57,481 nt of DNA. It comes from Flavobacteriaceae bacterium. Its GTDB lineage: Bacteria > Bacteroidota > Bacteroidia > Flavobacteriales > Flavobacteriaceae. The translations under genes and the position numbers were made by a program. The stretch is from assembly GCA_017856235.1 (NCBI GenBank), contig JAFMFH010000004.1, positions 1 through 57,481 on the forward strand. Direction: 5' to 3'. Below are positions 16,525 through 25,228 of this stretch, one piece after another (the stretch's first letter is position 1; every line of letters starts with the position of its first letter). The notes beneath the pieces are model-generated. The model made no database searches, was not told where the DNA came from, and worked only from the letters and a program-made list of their open reading frames with translations.

Positions 16525-16763
16525 TTAGAGAGAGGTAAGACAGATTTAACTTCTTTAATCTCAGGAGCATATTTTTTAATTGTTGTTTCAACACCTATCT
16601 TAAGGGTCATTTGGTTTACCTTACAACTAGCACATGCACCATGTAGTTTAATATTAACAGTTGATTTATTAATTGATTCAAGTGAGATATCACCACCATC
16701 TTGAACTAGAAATGGTCTAATTTCATCTAATGCTGCTAATATTTTTTCTTCAAGTTTTGTCAT
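16521..16763 (-). CDS. NifU C-terminal-domain Fe-S scaffold protein
   Basis: An 80-residue protein made only of the NifU-like (Nfu) domain. The cluster-binding motif is C44-A-S-C47 within GACASCKVN. Stand-alone Nfu domains carry [4Fe-4S] clusters to target proteins. It lies between mrp and the YumC-type FNR, overlapping them by 1 and 4 bases respectively, a Fe-S delivery operon. Complete. Confidence 0.93.
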   Translation of the reverse strand: MTKLEEKILAALDEIRPFLVQDGGDISLESINKSTVNIKLHGACASCKVNQMTLKIGVETTIKKYAPEIKEVKSVLPLSK

Positions 16764-17890
16764 TATTTTTTAATTGCAGAACATCCAACTAAATTAGTTA
16801 TTTCAACAATCTTTGTTGGAGGTAATTCTTTATTTCTTATTAATAATTGTTCAACTACATTTTTAGAAATATCATCAAAGATTTTTGAGGCTTCAGTTGA
16901 TTCTTGCAATGATGCAGGCCTTCCAAAATCAGAGGCTTCTCTTAAACTTTTAATTAAGGGTATCTCTCCTAGAAAATTGATATTTAAATCCTTTGAAAGG
17001 TATTTAACTCCTGCTTCTCCAAAAATATAATGCTTCTCTTCTGAGCCTTCAGTTTTAAAATATGCCATATTTTCAACCAAGCCAAGAATCGGAACTGATA
17101 TGCTATCTTGCTGGAACATTTTTATTCCTCTTCTAGCATCTGCAAGAGCTACATTCTGTGGAGTACTAACAATAATAGATCCCGTAATTGGAAGTGATTG
17201 CACAAGGCTTAGATGAATATCACCAGTTCCTGGAGGAAGATCTAAAAATAGAAAATCAAGGTCACCCCAATTAGTATCAAAAATCATTTGGTTTAGAGCT
17301 TTGGAAGCCATAGGGCCTCGCCATACGACAGCCTGGTCAAGTTTAGTAAAAAAACCAATTGACATAATTTTTACACCATAACTTTCAATTGGTTCGATCT
17401 TTGACTCATCATTAACTTTTATCGACTTAGGAACATACCCTTCAACATCCATCATTGTTGGGACTGAAGGACCATAAATATCTGCATCTAATATTCCTAC
17501 TTTACATCCTTTTTTGGCAAGAGAGGCAGCAAGATTAATTGTTAAAGTAGATTTACCTACCCCACCTTTTGCAGATGAAACTGCAATAATTGAGTCAACA
17601 CCAGGAATTTTTTTTGATTGTGATGAGATTTTAGCTGGTACCTTTTCAATTTTAGTGTTGATATTTATCTTAGCTTTTTCATAAATCTCATTATGAATAA
17701 TTTTCATTATATCTACTTCAAGCTTTTTTCTTGCCTGAAGAGTTGGATTACTTAATGAGAGATCAATATCAACTTGATCACCAAAAACTTGAATATTTTT
17801 TATAACTCCAGATGAAACTATGTTATCATCTGAACCCGATATATTAATTTTTTCAAGAGTTTTTGAAATATTTTTTTTTGATAGCTCCAT
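16763..17890 (-). CDS. mrp: Mrp/ApbC family Fe-S carrier P-loop ATPase
   Basis: A 375-residue protein with an N-terminal MIP18/DUF59 domain (about 1-85) and a deviant Walker A KGGVGKST at 108-115. The GILDADIYGPSVP block follows at about 136-148. It carries or inserts Fe-S clusters in the cytoplasm. The CPxC motif of the enterobacterial protein, expected after ENMAYF (near residue 285), is absent; the segment instead reads KTEGSEEKHYIFG. I believe this loss is common in Bacteroidota. The adjacent Nfu domain protein has the cysteines Mrp lacks. Confidence 0.93.
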   Translation of the reverse strand: MELSKKNISKTLEKINISGSDDNIVSSGVIKNIQVFGDQVDIDLSLSNPTLQARKKLEVDIMKIIHNEIYEKAKININTKIEKVPAKISSQSKKIPGVDSIIAVSSAKGGVGKSTLTINLAASLAKKGCKVGILDADIYGPSVPTMMDVEGYVPKSIKVNDESKIEPIESYGVKIMSIGFFTKLDQAVVWRGPMASKALNQMIFDTNWGDLDFLFLDLPPGTGDIHLSLVQSLPITGSIIVSTPQNVALADARRGIKMFQQDSISVPILGLVENMAYFKTEGSEEKHYIFGEAGVKYLSKDLNINFLGEIPLIKSLREASDFGRPASLQESTEASKIFDDISKNVVEQLLIRNKELPPTKIVEITNLVGCSAIKK

Positions 17891-17948
17891 AAAACTTAGT
17901 ACAAATATACTAGTAAGTAATAACTTAAAAAACCCAAGAAAATACTAA

Positions 17949-18266
17949 TTATTTAGGAACCCAAATCTTTTGTTCAAATTCTAATACTTTATCATCTTCT
18001 ATTACTATTCCTTCACTCTCTAATAATTGTCGCATTAATTCAAAACCTTTAAAATGGTTTTTACCTGTTAAGAGTCCATTTCTATTAACAACTCTATGGG
18101 CAGGTATTGAAGAATCACTATGACTAGCGTTTAATGCCCAACCAACTGTTCGTGCACTTGAAGAAGATCCTAAATATTTTGCAATTAAACCATAGGTTGT
18201 AACTCTTCCATAAGGTATTCTTTTCACTACTTGATAAACCCTTTGAAAAAAATCATCTTTTTTCAT
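17949..18266 (-). CDS. Alkyltransferase-like protein (ATL), MGMT family without catalytic Cys
   Basis: A 105-residue protein matching the DNA-binding domain of O6-alkylguanine-DNA alkyltransferases: YGRVTTYG near 19-26, the arginine finger R39 in SARTVGWAL, and PAHRVV at 55-60. In active MGMT the last motif is PCHRV; here Cys is replaced by Ala. This is the signature of ATL proteins, which bind O6-alkylguanine and hand it to nucleotide excision repair without removing the alkyl group. It lies 18 bases after phoR and is probably read through from the two-component operon. Confidence 0.9.
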   Translation of the reverse strand: MKKDDFFQRVYQVVKRIPYGRVTTYGLIAKYLGSSSSARTVGWALNASHSDSSIPAHRVVNRNGLLTGKNHFKGFELMRQLLESEGIVIEDDKVLEFEQKIWVPK

Positions 18267-18284
18267 TTACTATAAACCTAGTAG

Positions 18285-19343
18285 TTAAGTATTTGATTTT
18301 TGGATTGTAAAAGAAAATTCAGTACCTATACCAACATTACTTTTAACAAATATTTGTTCTTGATGAGCTTCAATTATATGCTTAACAATTGAAAGACCTA
18401 AACCAGATCCACCTTTTTTTCTAGAACGATTTTTATCAATTCTGTAGAATCTTTCAAAGAGTCTAGGAAGATGTTTTTGATCAATCCCTTCACCATTATC
18501 TGAGACTTTAACTAAAATTTTATCTTTATTAAAATTTTCAACAGAAATTTTAGTAGAACCATTTTTTTTTCCGTATTTAAATGAATTAACAACAAGGTTA
18601 GTTAGAACTTGAAGTATTCTTTCTTGATCAGCATTAACAAAAATAGGATTCAAGTAATCTTTATCATATTCCAGGGTAATTGTAGTTCTTTCAGATTCAA
18701 ATTCCATTAATTCAAATACATTATCAATTAAATCAAAAATATTAAAGTCTGATTTGTCAACAGTTTTAATACCTGATTCAAATTGTGTAATAAGGTCTAA
18801 ATCTTTTACAATTGCAATTATTCTTTCAACTCCTTTTGCAGCTCTTTTTAGATATTTATCTCTAACTTTTCTATCCTTAACGGCCCCTTCAATAAGAGTA
18901 AGAATATAACCTTGAATAGTGAATAGAGGGGTTTTTAGTTCATGAGAAATATTTCCAAGGAACTCTTTTCTATAATTATCTTTATCCTTTAAAACATTTA
19001 TTTCAGAGGTTCTATCTTTAGCTTTCTGAATTAAATCAAGAGTTAATTTTTCAAGATTTTTATCATCATAAGTATCTTTTAAAATTTCTTCATTTAACTC
19101 ATCTAAAACTTTTTTAACTACTCTTTCAATATATAGTCTTATATATATTTCAAGAGTAAAACGTATTATAAAAAAAAGGATTAAATAGTATATACTAGAG
19201 ATAAATAACTGGTTGATTCCTTCAATATGAGATGGTACAATTAATTGAAAGAATAAAAAATCTAAGAAAAATGAAAATAAAGTTAAAATTAGAGAGGCTC
19301 TAAAAGCTTGGGGATTATATGATAACTTAAAGAAAGAAGGCAT
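18285..19343 (-). CDS. Sensor histidine kinase, PhoR-like
   Basis: A 352-residue membrane kinase. Two transmembrane segments lie at about residues 14-36 and 43-66 with almost no periplasmic loop between, so the signal is likely sensed in the membrane or cytoplasm. The phospho-acceptor is H134 in SHELKTP. The N-box (LTNLVVNSFKYG), G1 (DNGEGI) and G2 (GGSGLGLSIV) motifs of the HATPase domain are all present. It overlaps the response-regulator gene by one base. Phosphate control is suggested by the PhoR-like layout but not shown, since no pst genes are in the window. Confidence 0.88.
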   Translation of the reverse strand: MPSFFKLSYNPQAFRASLILTLFSFFLDFLFFQLIVPSHIEGINQLFISSIYYLILFFIIRFTLEIYIRLYIERVVKKVLDELNEEILKDTYDDKNLEKLTLDLIQKAKDRTSEINVLKDKDNYRKEFLGNISHELKTPLFTIQGYILTLIEGAVKDRKVRDKYLKRAAKGVERIIAIVKDLDLITQFESGIKTVDKSDFNIFDLIDNVFELMEFESERTTITLEYDKDYLNPIFVNADQERILQVLTNLVVNSFKYGKKNGSTKISVENFNKDKILVKVSDNGEGIDQKHLPRLFERFYRIDKNRSRKKGGSGLGLSIVKHIIEAHQEQIFVKSNVGIGTEFSFTIQKSNT

Positions 19344-20032
19344 TATTCGGCTACAAACTTATATCCTACACCTTTAATAGTTTTAAAATATTTATCACCT
19401 ATCTTTTCCCTTAACTTTCTTATATGAACATCAATTGTTCTATCTCCAACTACAACTTCACTTCCCCAGACTAACTCCATTATTTTTTCTCTTTTAAAAA
19501 CCTTATCAGGTTTAGAGGCGAGAAGATACATAAGTTCAAATTCCTTTCTTGGAAGATTCAAGACATTGTCAGATATAAAAACTTTATACTTTTCCCTATC
19601 TATTCTAATTTCGTCAAAAACTATCTCATTAATATCTTTAGGAAAAACTTTTTTTAATCTTCTTAGTAGACCTTTAACTTTAGAAACAAGTACTTTAGGT
19701 TTTACTGGTTTAGTAACATAATCATCAGCTCCTGCTTCATAAGCTGCTACATGAGAGTATTCTTCTCCTCGTGCGGTTAGAAACATTATTATTGTATCAT
19801 TAAATTTTTCATCTAATCTAATTTTTTCGCATGCTGCAATACCATCAATATTGGGCATCATTACATCCAAAATTATTAAGTTTGGAATAATTTTGTTAGC
19901 TTTTTCAATTGCAGACCTTCCATCAGATGCGGTAGAAACATCATATCCTTCGTTTGATAAATTATATTTTAAAATTTCTAAAATATCTGGCTCATCATCA
20001 ACGCAAAGTATTTTTATATCAGATTTTTTCAT
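19343..20032 (-). CDS. Response regulator, OmpR/PhoB family
   Basis: A 229-residue two-domain regulator. The receiver domain (about 1-120) has the acidic pair D12-D13, the phospho-acceptor D56 in LDVMMP, T86 and K108. The winged-helix domain (about 130-227) ends VDVHIRKLREKIGDKYFKT region typical of OmpR proteins. It is the first gene of the operon phoB-like, phoR-like, ATL and probably the Fe-S genes. The target regulon is unknown. Confidence 0.9.
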   Translation of the reverse strand: MKKSDIKILCVDDEPDILEILKYNLSNEGYDVSTASDGRSAIEKANKIIPNLIILDVMMPNIDGIAACEKIRLDEKFNDTIIMFLTARGEEYSHVAAYEAGADDYVTKPVKPKVLVSKVKGLLRRLKKVFPKDINEIVFDEIRIDREKYKVFISDNVLNLPRKEFELMYLLASKPDKVFKREKIMELVWGSEVVVGDRTIDVHIRKLREKIGDKYFKTIKGVGYKFVAE

Positions 20033-20102
20033 TTTAATGTTAAATTAGTGTTTTAATCAATTTAAATTTACTTTATAAAAAAAATTAATTTTTATTAAAT
20101 GA

Positions 20103-21395
20103 TTACTTAACAATAACTAAATAATAGTTTTTTCGTCCCCTTTGAAGAAGTAGATATTTATTATTAATTAAATCTTTAACTGAAACTATAGTGTTTTCAG
20201 ATGCTTTAATTTTATTTACTGAAATAGAATTTTCTTTTAACGATCTTCTTGCCTCACCTATTGATTTCAAAAAACCAGTATTCTTAGCCAATAAAAAATC
20301 GATATTTATTCCTTTATTAAGTTCTTTAGAACTTATTATTGAATTAGGTACACCATCAAAAATTTCATTAAACGTATTCTCATCTAATGATTCTAAATCT
20401 TCTTTACTTGACATGCCAAAAATGACTTTAGATGCTTTGATTGCATTGACCAAATCTTCTTCACTATGAACCATTGATGTTATTGAGTCTGCAATCTTGT
20501 TTTGAAGTATTCTTTTTGATTTATCTTTTTGATGTTCATTGACTAAATCTTCAACTTCTTGTTTATTAAGAAAAGTGAAAATTTTAATATAATTAACTGC
20601 ATCTTCATCAGAAATGTTTAACCAATATTGATAAAACTTATAAACAGATGTTTTTTCTTTATCAAGCCAAATATTTCCCCCTTCTGACTTACCAAATTTT
20701 GACCCATCTGATTTTTTAACTAATGGACATGTTATAGCAAAAACCTTTTTATTTTCTTTTCTTCTTATTAACTCAGTTCCTGTAGTTATATTTCCCCATT
20801 GATCACTTCCTCCCATTTGAAGCATACAATTCATTTCTTTAAATAAATGAAGAAAATCATAACCTTGAATAAGTTGATATGTAAATTCGGTAAATGACAT
20901 TCCTTGAGTTGTATCCTTTGAAATTCTTTTTTTAACTGACTCTTTAGCCATCATGTAATTGACAGTTATATGTTTCCCAATATCTCTAGAAAAATCTATA
21001 ATAGAGAAATTTTTCATCCACTTATAATTATTAACTAATATGGCATTGTTGGATTTTTTAGATTTGAAATCTAAAAATTTTTCAAATTGTTTAGTTAGTT
21101 TTTTTTCATTGTAATCTAAGACCTTTTTATCAAGTAAATTTCTTTCATCAGATTTACCAGAGGGATCACCAATCATTCCTGTTGCTCCTCCTAATAAAAC
21201 TATTGGAGTGTGACCTGAATTCTGAAAGTGTTTTAGAATAAAAATTGGAACTAAACTCCCAATATGAAGAGAGTCAGATGTTGGATCAAATCCAATGTAA
21301 CCAATTGTTTTATTTTTTCCTAAATATTCTTCAGTACCAGGAATTATATCATGTAGCATTCCTCTCCATTTCAATTCTTCTATAAAATCTTTCAT
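20103..21395 (-). CDS. tyrS: Tyrosyl-tRNA synthetase
   Basis: Class I synthetase of 430 residues attaching tyrosine to tRNA-Tyr. The HIGH motif is HIGS at 44-47 and the KMSKS motif is KFGKS at 233-237. The tyrosine-binding segments YDFLHLF and GGSDQWGNI lie near 179-203. An S4 RNA-binding domain follows at about 365-428. It overlaps the upstream lipoprotein gene by one base. Complete. Confidence 0.97.
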   Translation of the reverse strand: MKDFIEELKWRGMLHDIIPGTEEYLGKNKTIGYIGFDPTSDSLHIGSLVPIFILKHFQNSGHTPIVLLGGATGMIGDPSGKSDERNLLDKKVLDYNEKKLTKQFEKFLDFKSKKSNNAILVNNYKWMKNFSIIDFSRDIGKHITVNYMMAKESVKKRISKDTTQGMSFTEFTYQLIQGYDFLHLFKEMNCMLQMGGSDQWGNITTGTELIRRKENKKVFAITCPLVKKSDGSKFGKSEGGNIWLDKEKTSVYKFYQYWLNISDEDAVNYIKIFTFLNKQEVEDLVNEHQKDKSKRILQNKIADSITSMVHSEEDLVNAIKASKVIFGMSSKEDLESLDENTFNEIFDGVPNSIISSKELNKGINIDFLLAKNTGFLKSIGEARRSLKENSISVNKIKASENTIVSVKDLINNKYLLLQRGRKNYYLVIVK

Positions 21396-21712
21396 TAATT
21401 AATATTTTTTAAACTATCAATAGACTTCAATATTCTAATTTTGACTTTTGCATAAATTTCATAATGTTCTCTTGGATTTTTTGAATAATAAAGCTCACTT
21501 TCAAAAAACTGTAAACTATCAATATTATGTTTTTTATAAATCAATTCATCGCTTAATAAGTTATTATCTATTTTAAGGTCAAATCCACTAGAAGCATTCA
21601 ATATCATTATATCAAAAATAATTTTTTCCATTTTTTCTTTGCTAATAAGATTATCTGGAACATTATCAGTGCATCCTATAAATAAAAATATAATTAATAA
21701 ATATTTTTTCAT
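21395..21712 (-). CDS. DUF4296-type lipoprotein
   Basis: A 105-residue protein with a lipoprotein signal peptide: MKKYLLIIFLFIGC, with the cysteine at residue 14 the lipidation site. The mature part contains a block IYKKHNIDSLQFFESELYYS near 58-77, characteristic of DUF4296, a family confined to Bacteroidota with no known function. It is likely anchored in the outer or inner membrane facing the periplasm. It overlaps tyrS by one base and pyrC by four, so it is transcribed with both. Confidence 0.8.
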   Translation of the reverse strand: MKKYLLIIFLFIGCTDNVPDNLISKEKMEKIIFDIMILNASSGFDLKIDNNLLSDELIYKKHNIDSLQFFESELYYSKNPREHYEIYAKVKIRILKSIDSLKNIN

Positions 21713-23046
21713 CTATCAAAAACTAGTTTTTTGCCATATGGAGTTTCATTTACCTTTCCATTAGAATACACAACTCTTCCATTTAAAATTGTTGAATGAA
21801 TAGATGAACTAAAAGTTACTCCTTCGAAAGGTGACCATCCGCATTTATAAAGTAGTGATTTTTTTGAAACTAGAGTTGGAGAATTAGGATCAATAAGAAC
21901 GATGTCTGCAAAGTAACCCTCTTTTACAAAGCCTCTTTTACTAATATTAAAAACTTTTGAAGGGTTGTGCGCAATTTTTTCTACAATTTTTTCAATGTTT
22001 ACTCCATGTTTTGGTGACTCCTCAAGTAAAGATAAAATAGTGTGTTGAACCATAGGTCCACCAGATGGACAATTAAAATAACTGTTTTCTTTTTCAGTTT
22101 CTGTATGAGGTGCATGATCTGAGGCTATTATATCTATTTTATCGTCTTTAATAGCACTCCAAAGTGCATCTTTATCACTTTGTGATTTAATAGCAGGATT
22201 CCATTTAATTTTTGATCCCAATTTTTTATAGTCTTTGTCTGTAAACCATAGATGATGAGCACAAACCTCAGCCGTTAATTTCTTTTGCTCAACAGGAAGT
22301 TTATTTTCAAATAGGTCAAGTTCTTTTTGAGTAGAAATATGGAATACATTTAGCCTTGCTCCGGTTATTTTTGCTAAATCAGTAGCATATTTTGAACTTT
22401 TATAACATGCCTCTTCGCTTCTAATCGCAGGATGATATTCCATTGGAACATTTTCACCATAGATTTCTTTAAATTTTTTGGAGTTATTCTTAATTATTTG
22501 TTCATCTTCACAATGAGCAGATATTGGTATAGATGTAGATGAAAAAATTTTTTCTATAGAATTTAAATCATCTATTAACATTTTTCCTGTTGATGAGCCA
22601 AGAAAAAGTTTTATACCAGCAACTTGAGTAGGATCTATTTTTTTAATTTCATCTAGATTGTCATTTGTACCTCCAAACATAAAAGAGAAATTAGAGAAAG
22701 AATTAGTTGATGCAATACTTATTTTTTTGTTAAAATCTTCAATTGTCGTAGTATTAGGAATAGTATTTGGCATTTCTATATATGAAGTTACACCACCTGC
22801 AATTGCAGCTTTTGATTCAGATGAAATATTTCCTTTATGAGTAAGTCCAGGTTCTCTAAAATGTACTTGATCATCAATCATTCCAGGAATTAGAATTAAT
22901 CCATCAGCATCTATTACTTTAGTTACTGAATCTATTTTTATCTTTTTTGATATTGAGGATATTATTTCACCTTCGATTAGTATATCTTCTTTTAATCTGT
23001 TTCCTTCGTTAATTATGGTTGCATTTTTTATTAATAGTTTTTCCAT
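21709..23046 (-). CDS. pyrC: Dihydroorotase
   Basis: Amidohydrolase of 445 residues converting carbamoyl aspartate to dihydroorotate in pyrimidine synthesis. The N-terminal metal motif reads DDQVHFREPG: Gln60 stands where other class I enzymes have the first His of HxH, and H62 is kept. I recall the same Gln in other Bacteroidota. Other ligands are K146 (likely carboxylated, in GIKLFLG), H178 (SAHCED), H236 (FHIST) and D310 (ASDHAPH). It overlaps the DUF4296 gene by 4 bases. Confidence 0.92.
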   Translation of the reverse strand: MEKLLIKNATIINEGNRLKEDILIEGEIISSISKKIKIDSVTKVIDADGLILIPGMIDDQVHFREPGLTHKGNISSESKAAIAGGVTSYIEMPNTIPNTTTIEDFNKKISIASTNSFSNFSFMFGGTNDNLDEIKKIDPTQVAGIKLFLGSSTGKMLIDDLNSIEKIFSSTSIPISAHCEDEQIIKNNSKKFKEIYGENVPMEYHPAIRSEEACYKSSKYATDLAKITGARLNVFHISTQKELDLFENKLPVEQKKLTAEVCAHHLWFTDKDYKKLGSKIKWNPAIKSQSDKDALWSAIKDDKIDIIASDHAPHTETEKENSYFNCPSGGPMVQHTILSLLEESPKHGVNIEKIVEKIAHNPSKVFNISKRGFVKEGYFADIVLIDPNSPTLVSKKSLLYKCGWSPFEGVTFSSSIHSTILNGRVVYSNGKVNETPYGKKLVFDR

Positions 23047-23047
23047 T

Positions 23048-23770
23048 CTACTTAAAAAAAGAATTTATTTTTAATTTAATAACTCCAAAAATTGCCTCAA
23101 AAATTATCTTATGATTCATTTTTGATTTCCCTAATTTTCTATTGACAAAAATTATTTGATGCTCTTTTAATTTAAAATTTTTTTTCCAAAGTTTAAATTT
23201 CATTTCAATTTGAAATGCATATCCATTAAATTTTATTTCACTTAATTCAATTGAACTTAGTGCATTTTTAGTATAACCAATAAAACCAGATGTTGCATCT
23301 TTTATTGGCATACTAGTAATTATCCTAACATATAAGTTTGCAAAATATGAAAGAAATATTCTGGACAAAGGCCAATTAACAACACTTACACCATCAATAT
23401 ATCTAGATCCAACTACAACATCATATTTATTTTGAGTTAATTGAATTTTAAAGTTCTTAATTTCGTATGGGTCATGTGACATATCAGCGTCCATCTCAAA
23501 AATATAAGAGTAGTTGTTTTCTAGTGCCCATTTAAATCCAGCCTTATATGCAGAACCTAGACCAGATTTTTTATCTCTTTTTATAAGAAAAACTCTGTTA
23601 TCATGAATATTGATTTGATTTTTAACTATTTCAGAAGTTCCATCAGGAGAATTATCATCTACAACAAGTACATCATTAGAGTCATCAATACTAATAATCT
23701 TATTTATTATTAATTCAATATTTTCTGATTCATTAAAAGTTGGAATAATAATTATACTTTTATTTATCAT
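23048..23770 (-). CDS. Polyprenol-phosphate mannosyltransferase-like GT2 glycosyltransferase
   Basis: A 240-residue family 2 glycosyltransferase. The nucleotide-binding VVDDNSPDGT is at 37-46 and the DxD motif is D94-A-D96 in FEMDADMSHDP. The KRDKKSGLGSAYKAGF segment (65-79) is typical of dolichyl-phosphate-mannose synthases. It lacks the C-terminal membrane helices of larger forms. It likely charges polyprenyl phosphate with a sugar for periplasmic glycosylation; the sugar is not certain. It is the first gene of the pyrC-tyrS unit, one base before pyrC. Confidence 0.85.
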   Translation of the reverse strand: MINKSIIIIPTFNESENIELIINKIISIDDSNDVLVVDDNSPDGTSEIVKNQINIHDNRVFLIKRDKKSGLGSAYKAGFKWALENNYSYIFEMDADMSHDPYEIKNFKIQLTQNKYDVVVGSRYIDGVSVVNWPLSRIFLSYFANLYVRIITSMPIKDATSGFIGYTKNALSSIELSEIKFNGYAFQIEMKFKLWKKNFKLKEHQIIFVNRKLGKSKMNHKIIFEAIFGVIKLKINSFFK

Positions 23771-23789
23771 TTAGATATTTACTTATTCA

Positions 23790-23797
23790 TAATTTTG
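23790..23797 (+). promoter_or_regulatory. Predicted -7 promoter box before the DUF4271 gene
   Basis: TAATTTTG matches TAnnTTTG. It lies 21 bases before the ATG at 23819. A TTTA at 23770-23773 could be a -33 element, but the 16-base spacing is short. Confidence 0.35.
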
Positions 23798-23818
23798 TAG
23801 TTTACTAGACCTGTATTA

Positions 23819-24487
23819 ATGATTATAACTAGAGATATTATTGATGTTTTTGTATTAATCTTAATCTTAGTTTTTTACCTTTTTAATATCTATCAAAAGG
23901 TAAAATTAATTTATTTATTTAGAAGTTTACAATATCATTTTTCTAATCTGTTTTTTCCATACAATGCAGATGATCTCTCTATATCCAAAATAAGTTATAT
24001 TAATTATTTCAATGGATTCTTTTTTTTAATTATTAATGTTGTTATTGGATGCTATTCAAGTTCTTTTATATTAAATGGAAGTTCTGATGAATTGCAGTTA
24101 TATCAATTTAACACTATACTTTTTATTATTTCAATTTCTGCTATTATTATAGTAATCAGGTTTTTAATCATTGAGTATATCCTAAACATATTCATTGGTG
24201 ATATGCTGAAGTTAGTTTTTTATAAAAACTTTATAATAAGTACCATAATCTCACTATTGATGATATTTAATTTTTTTATATACACATATAATGATTTTTA
24301 TGATTTTAATTCACTAAAAATCAGTTTAATAGTTTTGATTTTATTATTTATGATCCTACAAACAAAGAACTACTTGAGTTATTTTGTAAAACTAGAGGTG
24401 AAAGAATTAATGTATTTTATTTTGTATCTTTGTGCGTTCAAACTAGCCCCTTGGATATGGTTGTATTCTTTTTTTTATAAAAACTAA
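23819..24487 (+). CDS. DUF4271 membrane protein
   Basis: A 222-residue inner-membrane protein with about six or seven hydrophobic helices and the C-terminal pattern LCAFKLAPWIWLY (near 205-217) that I associate with DUF4271. The family is Bacteroidota-specific, and its genes commonly sit just before hemD, as here (6-base gap). No catalytic residues are apparent. A link to haem synthesis or to the cell envelope is suggested only by this repeated neighbourhood. Confidence 0.75.
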   Translation: MIITRDIIDVFVLILILVFYLFNIYQKVKLIYLFRSLQYHFSNLFFPYNADDLSISKISYINYFNGFFFLIINVVIGCYSSSFILNGSSDELQLYQFNTILFIISISAIIIVIRFLIIEYILNIFIGDMLKLVFYKNFIISTIISLLMIFNFFIYTYNDFYDFNSLKISLIVLILLFMILQTKNYLSYFVKLEVKELMYFILYLCAFKLAPWIWLYSFFYKN

Positions 24488-24493
24488 TTAGAT

Positions 24494-25228
24494 ATGAGTA
24501 TTAAAAGCGTTCTTATTTCTCAACCTGAACCAACTAATGGTAATTCTCCATATTCTAAGCTTACAAGGAAATATAAGATTAAAGTTGATTATAGACCTTT
24601 TATTCATGTTGAAGGTTTAACAGCAAAGGAAGTTAGAGCTCAAAAAGTTGATTTTTCAAGATATCAGAATATTGTTCTCACTAGTCGAAATGCAGTAGAT
24701 CACTTTTTTAGAATTGCTGAAGAAATGAGATTTAAAGTTCCGAATCAGACAAAATATTTTTGTCAATCTGAAGCAGTAGCTTACTATCTGCAAAAATATG
24801 TAGTTTATAGAAAACGTAAGATATATGTAGGAAATAATAGTTTTAAAGATCTTAAGGCAACCTTTTTAAAATTTCATAGAGAAGAATTTATAGTTCCAAC
24901 TTCCGGTAGCCTTAATCCAGATATAGTAAATACACTTAATTCATTTGAAATTTCATGGGATCGAGCACAGCTTTTTAAAACTGTGGTTTCAGATTTATCT
25001 GACTTAAGTGACGTATACTATGACATACTAGTTTTCTTTAGTCCGCTAGGTATTGAGTCACTATTTGAAAATTTTCCTGACTTTAAACAAAATAAAACTA
25101 TTATTGCTGTTTATGGAAACACAACTGAAGAGGCAGCTGTAGAAAAAGATCTTAGAGTTGATATTAAGGCGCCCAATGAAGTAACTCCTTCAATGGCAAT
25201 GGCAATTGAAAAATATATAAAAGATTAA
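24494..25228 (+). CDS. hemD: Uroporphyrinogen-III synthase
   Basis: A 244-residue protein of the HemD fold, which cyclises hydroxymethylbilane with inversion of ring D on the way to haem. HemD sequences are poorly conserved. Support comes from the start KSVLISQPEP, the NIVLTSRNAVDHFF segment (54-67), the FFSPLGIESLF segment (near 178-188) and the AIYGNTT-like AVYGNTTEEAA (near 202-212), together with the DUF4271 neighbour. Its stop overlaps that of the convergent Zn-peptidase gene by 4 bases. Confidence 0.85.
   Translation: MSIKSVLISQPEPTNGNSPYSKLTRKYKIKVDYRPFIHVEGLTAKEVRAQKVDFSRYQNIVLTSRNAVDHFFRIAEEMRFKVPNQTKYFCQSEAVAYYLQKYVVYRKRKIYVGNNSFKDLKATFLKFHREEFIVPTSGSLNPDIVNTLNSFEISWDRAQLFKTVVSDLSDLSDVYYDILVFFSPLGIESLFENFPDFKQNKTIIAVYGNTTEEAAVEKDLRVDIKAPNEVTPSMAMAIEKYIKD

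Noticed and set aside
20033-20102. Terminator after tyrS
   Set aside because: A palindrome AAAAATTAATTTTT lies here, but it has no loop and only A-T pairs, so stability is too low to call.
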